Shown here piece after piece: positions 43,973-51,441 of a stretch of DNA of 64,000 nucleotides. The notes beneath the pieces were generated by a model, which saw only the letters and a program-made list of their open reading frames with translations, was not told the DNA's origin and made no database searches. The position numbers and the translations under genes are program-made. Origin of the DNA: Sphaerisporangium corydalis (GTDB lineage Bacteria > Actinomycetota > Actinomycetes > Streptosporangiales > Streptosporangiaceae); assembly GCF_025506355.1 (NCBI RefSeq), contig NZ_JANZYP010000005.1, positions 124,001-188,000 on the forward strand, given 5' to 3'. Numbering within the stretch: position 1 is the first letter of the stretch; every line of letters starts with the position of its first letter.

Positions 43973-44596
43973 ATGACCAAGGTGCACATGGCGCCGGTGC
44001 CGCGCAGCTCGGTGGTGACCTTCCGGGACGACGGGGTGCTGGCCCGGGGCATGGGCCTGCTGGTGGCGGGCCAGCTTCCGCCGCTGCCGCCCGCGGTCGC
44101 CGGGGCGTTCGTCACCGGCGTGATGCTGCTCCTCGGGGTGGCAGGCGCCGACGGGCCCGCGGTGTTCGCGCCCGCCGTCGCGCTGCTGCTCGCGGGCCCC
44201 GGCAGCTCCCACGCCCACGACGGGCGGCTCGACTGGCTGGTGCCGCCGATCCTCCGGCTCACCGAATACGGCTTCGTCGCGTGCGTGGGCTTCGCCTGGG
44301 ACGTGCCGAGGGTGCTGGTGTTCGCGTTGCTCGGCGCGATGCTCTTCCACCACTACGACGTCGTCTACCGCTGCCGGCAGCACGTCTACCCGCCCGCCTG
44401 GCTCGCCTCGGCCGGCCTCGGGTGGGAGGGGCGGATGCTCCTGGTGGCCCTGGGCGCCCTCATGGGGGCGGTCACCCCGGTCTTCGCGCTGGCCGCGCTG
44501 TACCTCTCGGCCCTGTTCTGCTGGGAGAGCGTCACCTGCTGGCTGGCCGCGCCGAGGTCCGGAGTCGAGGCGGCCGACCTCGGCGGGCACGATTGA
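43973..44596 (+). CDS. Membrane protein (DUF5941-like)
   Basis: 207 residues from ATG 43973; TTG 43967, overlapping the previous stop as TTGA and 5 nt after GCGAGG, is an alternative. Five or so hydrophobic helices are seen (MGLLVAGQLPPLPPAVAGAF, LGVAGADGPAVFAPAVALLL, VPRVLVFALLGAMLFHHYD, FALAALYLSALFCWESV) with a conserved-looking HHYDVVYRCRQHV. From memory, actinomycete CDP-alcohol phosphotransferases often carry this part as a C-terminal DUF5941 domain; here it is a separate, translationally linked gene. It probably works with the upstream enzyme. Confidence 0.75.
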   Translation: MTKVHMAPVPRSSVVTFRDDGVLARGMGLLVAGQLPPLPPAVAGAFVTGVMLLLGVAGADGPAVFAPAVALLLAGPGSSHAHDGRLDWLVPPILRLTEYGFVACVGFAWDVPRVLVFALLGAMLFHHYDVVYRCRQHVYPPAWLASAGLGWEGRMLLVALGALMGAVTPVFALAALYLSALFCWESVTCWLAAPRSGVEAADLGGHD

Positions 44597-44640
44597 CGCC
44601 CGCCGAACGGCCCTGGCGCCGCATTCGAGGCGTGCATTGC

Positions 44641-44719
44641 CACCATTTGGTGTCTTTACGGTTTAGGTGAACTCCGGATTACACGATCACCACCCGTAGG
44701 CAACTAACCTTTGGCCTAC
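44641..44719 (+). promoter_or_regulatory. Small palindromes upstream of the nucleotidyltransferase gene
   Basis: CACCA-TT-TGGTG (44641-44652) and GTAGGC-12 nt-GCCTAC (44696-44719) lie in a locally AT-richer stretch before the TTG start at 44748. They are probable promoter/operator material for the operon that follows. Confidence 0.35.
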
Positions 44720-44747
44720 AGATTCTGTCTTGATTGAGGAGTGCACG

Positions 44748-45482
44748 TTGCTGGGAATGGTGCTGGCCGCCGGGGCCGGACGACGCCTGCGGCCGTACAC
44801 CGACACGCTGCCCAAGGCGCTCGTGCCGGTCGACGGAGAGACCACGATTCTGGACATCGCCCTGCGCAACCTGGCGGCGGTGGATCTGCGCGACGTCGTG
44901 GTCATCATCGGCTACGCCGCGCAGGCCGTGCACGACCGCAAGGCCGAGCTGGAACGGCGGCATGACGTGAAGCTCACCCTTGTGCACAACGACAAGGCGG
45001 AGGAGTGGAACAACGCCTACTCCCTCTGGTGCGCGCGTGATCACTTCTCGCAGGGGGCCCTGCTGGTCAACGGCGACACCGTCCACCCGGTGTCGGTCGA
45101 GCGCACGCTGCTGGACGCCCCCGTGACCAGCGACATCCTGCTGGCGGTCGACAACGTGAAGTCGCTCGCCGAGGAGGAGATGAAGGTCACGCTCGACGAG
45201 ACCGGCCACCTCGCGCGGATCACCAAGCTGATGGACCCCGCCACCGCCTTCGGCGAGTACATCGGCGCCACCCTGATCCGCCCGGGCGCCGCCGAGCGCC
45301 TCGCCGACGCGCTCAGGGCCACCTTCGAGCGCGACCCCCAGCTCTACTACGAGGACGGGTACGGCGAGATGGTCGCCCGCGGCGAGAAGATCGCCGTCGC
45401 CCCCATCGGCAAGGTCGACTGGGTGGAAGTGGACAACCACGACGACCTCGCCAGGGCACGGGAGATCGCGTGCACGTACTAG
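44748..45482 (+). CDS. Sugar/alcohol-phosphate nucleotidyltransferase
   Basis: 244 residues from TTG 44748, 6 nt after GAGGAG; the open frame from 44730 starts before the ribosome binding site. GT-A-like NTP transferase with VLAAGAGRRLRPYTDTLPKALVPV (nucleotide loop and lysine), NNAYSLWCAR, LLVNGDTVHP (metal aspartate) and WVEVDNHDDL at the end. The NAYSLW and DNxxD features are typical of the cytidylyltransferases for phosphocholine, inositol-1-phosphate or similar alcohols (LicC/IPCT-like). It precedes a glycerol-1-phosphate dehydrogenase homologue and a CDP-alcohol phosphotransferase, so it probably makes the CDP-alcohol used there. Confidence 0.88.
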   Translation: MLGMVLAAGAGRRLRPYTDTLPKALVPVDGETTILDIALRNLAAVDLRDVVVIIGYAAQAVHDRKAELERRHDVKLTLVHNDKAEEWNNAYSLWCARDHFSQGALLVNGDTVHPVSVERTLLDAPVTSDILLAVDNVKSLAEEEMKVTLDETGHLARITKLMDPATAFGEYIGATLIRPGAAERLADALRATFERDPQLYYEDGYGEMVARGEKIAVAPIGKVDWVEVDNHDDLARAREIACTY

Positions 45483-45549
45483 CCGAACCGGCCGGACCGG
45501 CACGCGTCCGGCGGCCGGCGCCCGGCTCGGCGGCGCACCGGGAGGACGC

Positions 45550-46608
45550 ATGCCCCTTCTAGCGCGAATGCTCATGGCCCCGCTGACCGTCGAGGTCCGC
45601 AGGGGCGCGGTGGCCCAGCTCGGCGCGCTGCTGGCCGACAGCCGGGTGGCCACCTCCGGCAGGGTCGCGGTCGCCGTGGGCGCCGGTCAGGGCGACCACA
45701 TCTCCAGCCTGATCGCCGCCACTCTGGGCGAGGCGAAGGTGTTCCGCGTCCCCGACGGGTCGGTGGACGCGGCGGTGTCGCTCGGCGCCGACCTGCGCAA
45801 GGGCGCGTTCGAGGCCGTGGTCGGCATCGGCGGGGGCAAGACCATCGACGTGACCAAGTACGCCGCGTCGCTGACCGGCATCCCGATGGTCGCCGTCGCC
45901 ACCAACCTGTCCCACGACGGCATCTGCTCGCCGGTCTCCTCGCTGGAGCACGAGGGCGGCAAGGGGTCGTTCGGCGTCCCGATGCCGCTGGCGATCCTGG
46001 TCGACCTCGACTTCGTGCACGGCGCGCCGCCCTCGCTCGTCCGGGCCGGCGTGGGCGACGTGATCAGCAACCTGTCGGCCATCGAGGACTGGCAGCTCGG
46101 CAACGTCGAGCGCGGCGAGCCCATCGACGGCCTGGCGGTCGCCATGGCGCGCACCAGCGCCGAGGCCGTGCTCGGCCGGGGCGACTCGATCGAGTCCGAC
46201 GCGTTCCTCACCGTCCTCGCCGAGTCGCTGGTCCTGTCCGGCATGGCCATGGTCATCGCGGGCTCCTCGCGTCCCAGCAGCGGTGGAGATCATGAGATCC
46301 TGCATGCCGTGGACCAGCTTTATCCAGGCACCTCCAATCACGGCGAGCTCGCCGGGATCGGGGCGGCCTTCTGTTTCTTCCTGCGCGAGGACGAGCGCCG
46401 GCTGTCGCTGGTGACCGGCTGTCTGCGCGGTCATGACCTTCCGGTCACGCCCGGCGACGTGGGCCTGACGGCCGAGCAGTTCACCGCAGCGGTGATGCTG
46501 GCGCCGTCGACCCGCCCCGGGCGATACACGATTCTTGAGCACCTGCGCCTCTCCGAGGCCGAGGTGCGCGACCGGGTGGAGGAATATGTCCGGGCCCTCG
46601 GTCATTGA
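45550..46608 (+). CDS. Glycerol-1-phosphate dehydrogenase family (AraM/EgsA-like)
   Basis: A 352-residue iron/zinc-dependent dehydrogenase of the G1PDH group. NAD(P) site GIGGGKTIDVTKYAA, then VATNLSHDGICSPVSSL, metal ligands in VGDVISNLSAIEDW (Asp), GGDHEILHAVDQL (His) and TSNHGELAGIG (His). AraM of Bacillus makes sn-glycerol-1-phosphate from DHAP; archaea use it for ether lipids. In this operon the product, or a related polyol phosphate, would be activated by the preceding nucleotidyltransferase and transferred by the next gene product. GGGAGG lies before the ATG. Confidence 0.9.
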   Translation: MPLLARMLMAPLTVEVRRGAVAQLGALLADSRVATSGRVAVAVGAGQGDHISSLIAATLGEAKVFRVPDGSVDAAVSLGADLRKGAFEAVVGIGGGKTIDVTKYAASLTGIPMVAVATNLSHDGICSPVSSLEHEGGKGSFGVPMPLAILVDLDFVHGAPPSLVRAGVGDVISNLSAIEDWQLGNVERGEPIDGLAVAMARTSAEAVLGRGDSIESDAFLTVLAESLVLSGMAMVIAGSSRPSSGGDHEILHAVDQLYPGTSNHGELAGIGAAFCFFLREDERRLSLVTGCLRGHDLPVTPGDVGLTAEQFTAAVMLAPSTRPGRYTILEHLRLSEAEVRDRVEEYVRALGH

Positions 46609-47353
46609 GCTGCGCGCGGTAGCCCAGCCACAGACCACGATGAGCCGCAACTCCGGCGAGCACTGGGCCGGCGCGCTCTACATGCGCAAACTGTCGATCT
46701 ACGTGACGTGGGCGCTGGCCCGCACGCCGATCACCCCCAACCAGGTCACCGGGCTGATGATCCTCTCCGGTGTGCTCGCGGGCGTGGTGCTGGCCCTGCC
46801 GGGCCTGTGGGCGGCCGTCGCGGCGGCCGTGCTGATCCAGCTCTACCTGCTGCTCGACTGCTCCGACGGCGAGCTGGCGCGGTGGACCCACCGCACCTCG
46901 ATCACCGGCGTCTACCTCGACCGGGTCGGCCACTACTTCGCCGAGGCGGCGCTGCTGATCGGGCTCGGGTTCCGTGCCTCGGCCACGCTGCCCGACTGGT
47001 ACACCGTGCTCGGCGTCGCCGCCGCGCTCGGGGCCATCCTGATCAAGTCGGAGACCGACCTGGTCGACGTCGCCCGCGCCCGATCGGGCCTGGTGGCGAC
47101 GACCGAGGAGGCGGCCGAGCACTTCCAGTCGCGGCGCCTCGGCGCGGCCAGGAAGATCGCCGCGGCCCTGCGCTTCCACCGGGTGATCCAGGCGGTGGAA
47201 CTGTCGATCATCGCGGTGATCGCGGCCGTGTGGGACGCGGTCGCGGGCACCATCACCGCCACCCAGGTGCTGACCGTCGCCTGCGTCGTCTTCGCGGCGC
47301 TCCAGACGGTGCTCCACCTCGTGAGCATCCTCGCGTCGAGGCGGCTTGCTTGA
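46586..47353 (+). CDS. CDP-alcohol phosphotransferase with altered catalytic motif
   Basis: 255 residues from ATG 46586, which overlaps the dehydrogenase end by 23 bp; GGAGG is 3 nt upstream. About six membrane helices are seen. The signature reads DCSDGELARW, eight residues, G-V-Y-L-D-R-V-G-H: the first three aspartates and the AR pair are present, but the last position, normally the catalytic-base aspartate, is histidine. Substrates are expected to be a CDP-alcohol made by the upstream nucleotidyltransferase and a lipid or sugar acceptor. The cluster nucleotidyltransferase-G1PDH-CDP-alcohol transferase suggests a glycerol-1-phosphate-like headgroup. Confidence 0.88.
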   Translation: MSGPSVIELRAVAQPQTTMSRNSGEHWAGALYMRKLSIYVTWALARTPITPNQVTGLMILSGVLAGVVLALPGLWAAVAAAVLIQLYLLLDCSDGELARWTHRTSITGVYLDRVGHYFAEAALLIGLGFRASATLPDWYTVLGVAAALGAILIKSETDLVDVARARSGLVATTEEAAEHFQSRRLGAARKIAAALRFHRVIQAVELSIIAVIAAVWDAVAGTITATQVLTVACVVFAALQTVLHLVSILASRRLA

Positions 47354-47419
47354 GATGATGATGAATCGGAACCGGCGGCGGTCCTCCGGCGTCGTATCTC
47401 TGTCAAGGGCCGACGCCGA

Positions 47420-47435
47420 AGCAACAGTTGCTGTT
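47420..47435. promoter_or_regulatory. Palindrome upstream of the glycosyltransferase gene
   Basis: AGCAAC-A-GTTGCT (47420-47432), overlapping AACAG-TTG-CTGTT (47423-47435), in the 189-bp gap before the next gene. A possible operator; no known regulator consensus recognised. Confidence 0.35.
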
Positions 47436-47542
47436 TGGCGGGGGTTCGCTGACAGTTCCGATACCCTTATTTCGCAGTGTTCAGAGCCAGCCCGGATTGC
47501 CCGCTTACACAGACTCGGTGATCATGACTACATGCGTTCTCC

Positions 47543-48442
47543 ATGCGTCGGGGCGATGACGCGTTGAAGATCTCGTGTGTCATCCTCACCATGGGCAACC
47601 GGATCGCCGAGCTTGATCGGGCCGTCGAGTCCGCGCTGACCCAGACCGACGGGGACGTCGAGGTCGTCGTCGTCGGCAACGGCGCCGATGTGCCCCCGCT
47701 CGCGGAGATGCCGGTCCCCGGCTCCGCGTCCGTGCGCACGGTCCGCATCCCGAACAACGTCGGCATCCCCGAGGGCCGCAACCACGGCGTCCGCGAGTGC
47801 ACCGGCGACGTCGTGCTGTTCCTCGACGACGACGGGTGGTACGCCGACGACAAGGTGGCCGCGCACGTCCGGGAGCGGTTCGCCGCCGAACCCGACCTCG
47901 CGGTGATCTCCTTCCGCGTCATGGACCCCGACGGCGGCGTCGGCCAGCGGCGTCACGTCCCCCGGCTCCGCGCGGGCGACCCGCAGCGCTCCTCGCCGGT
48001 GACGACCTTCCTCGGCGGTGCCTGCGCGATCAGGCGGTCGGCGTTCCTCCAGGTCGGCGGCCTTCCCGGGCGGTTCTTCTACGCCCACGAGGAGACCGAC
48101 CTGGCCTGGCGCCTGCTCGGCGAGGGTTACCGAATCGAGTACGACGCGGACGCCGTCATGTACCACCCGCAGGTCCCGCCGACGCGGCACGCCGAGTTCT
48201 ACCGGCTGAACGCGCGCAACCGGGTGTGGCTGGCCCGGCGCAACCTTCCCTGGGCGCTCGCTGGGCTGTACCTCCTCGACTGGGTCCTGCTGACGCTGCT
48301 GCGCGAGCGGTCGTCGCTGGCGATCAGGTCGTGGTTCCGCGGCTTCAAGGAAGGCCTGCGCGAGCCCGCCGGCGAACGCCGCCCGATGGCCTGGCGAACC
48401 GCTTGGCGCATGCTCCGCCTGGGCCGCCCTCCCATCGTCTGA
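47543..48442 (+). CDS. Family 2 glycosyltransferase
   Basis: 299 residues, GT-A fold: ISCVILTMGNRIAELDRAVES, the nucleotide-sugar site ending in VVLFLDDDGWY (DxD metal motif), GGACAIRRSAFLQVGG and HEETDLAWRLLGEGYRIEYD with the catalytic acid. A short hydrophobic C-terminal segment (ALAGLYLLDWVLLTLL) suggests membrane association. No strong ribosome binding site precedes ATG 47543, so the exact start is uncertain by a few residues. It ends the polyol-phosphate/teichoic-acid island and probably decorates that polymer or glycolipid. The acceptor is unknown. Confidence 0.9.
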   Translation: MRRGDDALKISCVILTMGNRIAELDRAVESALTQTDGDVEVVVVGNGADVPPLAEMPVPGSASVRTVRIPNNVGIPEGRNHGVRECTGDVVLFLDDDGWYADDKVAAHVRERFAAEPDLAVISFRVMDPDGGVGQRRHVPRLRAGDPQRSSPVTTFLGGACAIRRSAFLQVGGLPGRFFYAHEETDLAWRLLGEGYRIEYDADAVMYHPQVPPTRHAEFYRLNARNRVWLARRNLPWALAGLYLLDWVLLTLLRERSSLAIRSWFRGFKEGLREPAGERRPMAWRTAWRMLRLGRPPIV

Positions 48443-48488
48443 CCCGTCCCCTGCCGGAGTCGTCTCCGTGCGGTGGCGCGCGGGTGGT

Positions 48489-49310
48489 TCAGGCCAGGAC
48501 GGTGACCGGGTCGCCGAGCCGTAGTTCGCCTCGGCTTCTGGGGACCAGGCGGATGCCGAACCAGGTCTTGCCGTCCCAGCGGCGGTGGCGGGCCAGGGTG
48601 CGCAGGGGTTCCTTGCCCTTCTCCAGGGTGACCGGGTCGTAGGTGGTGGCGGCGCAGCGGTCGCAGCGTTCCGAGACGCGGAAGTCGAGCGGGCCGATGC
48701 GGATCTCGCGCCAGTCGTCCTCGGCGTACGGGGGAGCGCCGTCGATCACGAGGTTGGGGCGGAATCTGCCCATGTCCAGCGGGGCGGGCGGGTCGTCCTG
48801 GCGTTCCATGGCGCCTTCGAGGACCCAGTCGTCCAGGCGGCGCAGCGAGGAGCGTGAGGTGAGCAGGAGGGGGGCGTCACCGGCGAAGCCGACGATCTCG
48901 CCGGGCAGGCCGCCGTGGGAGGGCGGGACGGCGCGGCGGCCGGGGTCGTCGAGCCAGACCAGGCGGGCGGGTTCGCCGACCAGGCGGGTGAACCAGGCGT
49001 GGGCGTCGGGGTGCGCGAGCGTCGCGGTGTCCAGTTCCTGGAAACCGACGGGAACGTTCTCTCCGGTGGCCGGGGGGACCTTCATCTGGGGCAGTTCCGG
49101 CGCGTCGAGCAGCAGGCCGTCCTCTTCGGTGACGCTGGCGGCGACGGACAGCAGCCGGGGATGCTCCCCGAGCCAGAAAGGGTCCCCTTGCTCGTTCACG
49201 ACGGCCCAGCGGCGGTCGCCCGCCAGCCCCCATCGCTCCACGATCGCCGTGTTCACGATCACCCCCGAAACCGCCTTAACCGGATATTTCCGGATCTCAG
49301 CTAGCTCCAT
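48489..49310 (-). CDS. MOSC-domain protein (YcbX/MOSC_N type)
   Basis: 273 residues. MOSC_N beta-barrel domain (about 1-115, beginning MELAEIRKYPVKAVSG) followed by a MOSC domain (about 140-270) with the sulfur-carrying or molybdenum-binding cysteines in SERCDRCAATTYDP. YcbX- and mARC-like proteins reduce N-hydroxylated compounds with molybdenum cofactor. There is no fused ferredoxin domain, so an electron donor must come from elsewhere. Convergent with the glycosyltransferase; no operon partner. Confidence 0.92.
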   Translation of the reverse strand: MELAEIRKYPVKAVSGVIVNTAIVERWGLAGDRRWAVVNEQGDPFWLGEHPRLLSVAASVTEEDGLLLDAPELPQMKVPPATGENVPVGFQELDTATLAHPDAHAWFTRLVGEPARLVWLDDPGRRAVPPSHGGLPGEIVGFAGDAPLLLTSRSSLRRLDDWVLEGAMERQDDPPAPLDMGRFRPNLVIDGAPPYAEDDWREIRIGPLDFRVSERCDRCAATTYDPVTLEKGKEPLRTLARHRRWDGKTWFGIRLVPRSRGELRLGDPVTVLA

Positions 49311-49357
49311 GCCGACACCTTACGCCGCACCTCCGAGAGAGCGCTTTCACGCGAAAT

Positions 49358-49475
49358 CGACCCCTGCCCGGCTCCCTGGATCGCCCCTATCCGGCTCCCC
49401 GGGTCGGCCCCTGCCCCGATCCCTGGGTCGGCCCCTGCCCCCCGATCCCCGGGTCGACCCTTGCCCCGCTCCCCG
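49358..49475. repeat. Degenerate 23-26-bp tandem repeat
   Basis: Five units beginning TCGRCCCCTGCCC and ending CCCTGGG or CCCCGGG, at about 49358, 49381, 49404, 49428 and 49454, upstream of the MOSC gene and downstream of the next minus-strand gene. No open frame of note. Confidence 0.8.
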
Positions 49476-49516
49476 TCCAGAGTCGGCTCGTCTAGGGCTC
49501 CCGGGTCCGGGCGGGC

Positions 49517-49936
49517 TCAGCGGGCGTGGCCCAGGAGGATGTGGTGCCACAGTCGTTCGGCTTCGGGGTAGGTCATGTGGTCGGTCTCGGTGGCCTTCGG
49601 GCCGGCCGGGTCGTCCTGGCGGCCGATCCGCCGGATCCACGCCAGGCCGCCCCCGGCCATCAGGTAGTAGACGGTGGACCTGCATTCGCACGTCCAGCGC
49701 AGCGTCCGTGCCCGATCCACCCGGCGCGTCGCCGGATACCACGTGACCCGCTCCGTGCCGTCGGTGCCCCGGCACCGCGGGACGTGCACCCCGTGGCCGG
49801 CGTTACCCTCGAAGGCGCTCAGCACGGTCTCCAGCCGCCCGCTCACGCCCGTGCGGCCGTTGCGTGACTTGTCATGTACCGATGGTGAGATCGGGCGGTC
49901 CCGGCTGCCAGGGACACCCCGTCCCTCCGCGTCCAC
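49517..49936 (-). CDS. Hypothetical protein
   Basis: Up to 139 residues; the first 30 are low-quality, and GTG 49846 would give a 109-residue version, but neither start has a clear ribosome binding site. The conserved-looking part is RTLRWTCECRSTVYYLMAGG, followed by LAWIRRIGRQ and a helical end AERLWHHILLGHAR. The C-x-C pair and the Tyr/Trp-rich centre resemble small actinobacterial hypotheticals with no assigned role. It lies just downstream of the XRE regulator on the same strand (28 bp), and may be co-transcribed with it. Confidence 0.55.
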   Translation of the reverse strand: MDAEGRGVPGSRDRPISPSVHDKSRNGRTGVSGRLETVLSAFEGNAGHGVHVPRCRGTDGTERVTWYPATRRVDRARTLRWTCECRSTVYYLMAGGGLAWIRRIGRQDDPAGPKATETDHMTYPEAERLWHHILLGHAR

Positions 49937-49964
49937 GGCCGCCGTTCCGTGAGGACGCTGTGTC

Positions 49965-51149
49965 CTACCCCTCCAGGGGCAGCGAGTTGGCCAGCGACCT
50001 GACCGCGGCCGACGGCCGCGTCTCGGCTTCGCGGACCTCGGCGACCAGCGTCAGCGCCACCCGCTGGTGGCGGAACCAGACCGGCGACAGGGCCCGCGCC
50101 TCCTGGAGGTGTCGCACCGCCGCGGTGTGGTCGCGGGCGTCGAGGTGCGCCTGCGCGACGTCCAGCAGGTGGGAGCCGTAGGCGATGCCGGTCACCTGGC
50201 CGGGACGGATGCGCCGGGACGCGACGAGCGCCTTGTCGGGCTCACGCCGTACGGAGTAGGCGTGGGTGGCCTGCATGGCCACCGTGGCCGGCCCGAACGC
50301 CGAGTTGTACACCCCGACGTGCTCGCCGAGACGCTCGGCGCCCGCCGAGGCCAGGGTGATGTACTCGGAGATGTCCTGACCGGCCGCCGCCGCGGGGGCG
50401 AGCGCCGTCATGAGCAGGTTGCCCCATGCGGCGATGTGCGAGGCCGGCGCGGAGAACGCGGGTTCGATGCGCTGGGCCATGCTCGCGGCCAGGCGCTCGG
50501 CCTCGCCGAGACGCGCCTGGTGCAGCAGCACCCACGCGTAGGTGGCGTGCAGGGTCGCCCACAGCAACTCGTCGCCGCCGCCGTGCGCCGTGGCGATGGC
50601 GCGCTCGGCCCCGATGGCGGCCAGGTCGTCGCGGCCGAGATGGACCATGATGCTGGCGGCCAGGTCGTAGGCCATCGCGAGCGGGTAGACGGCGGCCTCG
50701 CCCACGGCGGCGTGGGTCTGACGCGCCTCGCCGATCAGCCCGGGAAGCCGGGCCAGGAGCCACCCGAAGTCGCCCGCCCAGTAGCGGCGGCACGCGTCCT
50801 CGACGGCGGCCGTGACGTCGGCCAGGGAGGTGGGCTCGCCGTGGTGGCCGTCGTCGGCGCCGGAGAGGAACCCGGGGGAGATCAGCGCGTCGCGCAGCGC
50901 CAGCACGCTGCCGCCGTCGCGGTCGGCGCCCATCCGGTCGCGCTTGCCGATCATCTCGGCCAGCTCGACGTCCAGGGCGTTGGCGAGCCGCATGATGGTG
51001 GTCAGGCGGGCCGACCGGCGCCGGCCCTGCTCCAGCTTGGCGATGATGTCGCGGGACAACCCTGAGCGTTCGGCGAGCTGCTCCTGGGTGAGGCCGCGGT
51101 CCTCGCGGGTCCTCTTGAGCTGTCGCCCGATGCCGCCACGGTCGTCCAT
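49965..51149 (-). CDS. XRE-family regulator with TPR-like C-terminal region
   Basis: 394 residues. An N-terminal helix-turn-helix of the Cro/XRE type (about 8-65: LKRTREDRGLTQEQLAERSG, then RDIIAKLEQGRRR) is followed by a long helical TPR-like domain (about 110-390: WATLHATYAWVLLHQARLGEAE and similar). This architecture is widespread in Streptomyces-type genomes for regulators of development or secondary metabolism that bind a peptide or protein ligand through the TPRs. It is divergent from the LuxR-type regulator. GAGG and GGGG elements precede the ATG. Confidence 0.9.
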   Translation of the reverse strand: MDDRGGIGRQLKRTREDRGLTQEQLAERSGLSRDIIAKLEQGRRRSARLTTIMRLANALDVELAEMIGKRDRMGADRDGGSVLALRDALISPGFLSGADDGHHGEPTSLADVTAAVEDACRRYWAGDFGWLLARLPGLIGEARQTHAAVGEAAVYPLAMAYDLAASIMVHLGRDDLAAIGAERAIATAHGGGDELLWATLHATYAWVLLHQARLGEAERLAASMAQRIEPAFSAPASHIAAWGNLLMTALAPAAAAGQDISEYITLASAGAERLGEHVGVYNSAFGPATVAMQATHAYSVRREPDKALVASRRIRPGQVTGIAYGSHLLDVAQAHLDARDHTAAVRHLQEARALSPVWFRHQRVALTLVAEVREAETRPSAAVRSLANSLPLEG

Positions 51150-51441
51150 AAGCCCCGGCCTCTCCTGGATCCCTCGACGTCCTCAGGCTACGGCGCGGCG
51201 CTTTCCCCCTGCCAGCGAAACGGCGGTACTCATGACACCCGAGGTTTACCGTTTGTGGAACTTGGAGGTACGAAGCCTTCGTCCGCCCCCATCTGCGGCC
51301 AAAGACGGCAAGAGACGAAGTGTCGGGAAATGTCGGGCGGTCGAGGAGTGCCGGGCGCCCTGGGAAGTACGGCCCGGGCCTTCGTCTCATGGTGTGGGCC
51401 GTCGGGTACGGGGGCTTGCGGCGGTGGCGGATACTACGAGA

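Noticed and set aside
50812-51441. Upstream extension of the LuxR-type regulator (frame opens 210 codons earlier)
   Set aside because: It runs through the divergent XRE gene; ATG 51442 starts exactly at the ATPase domain.
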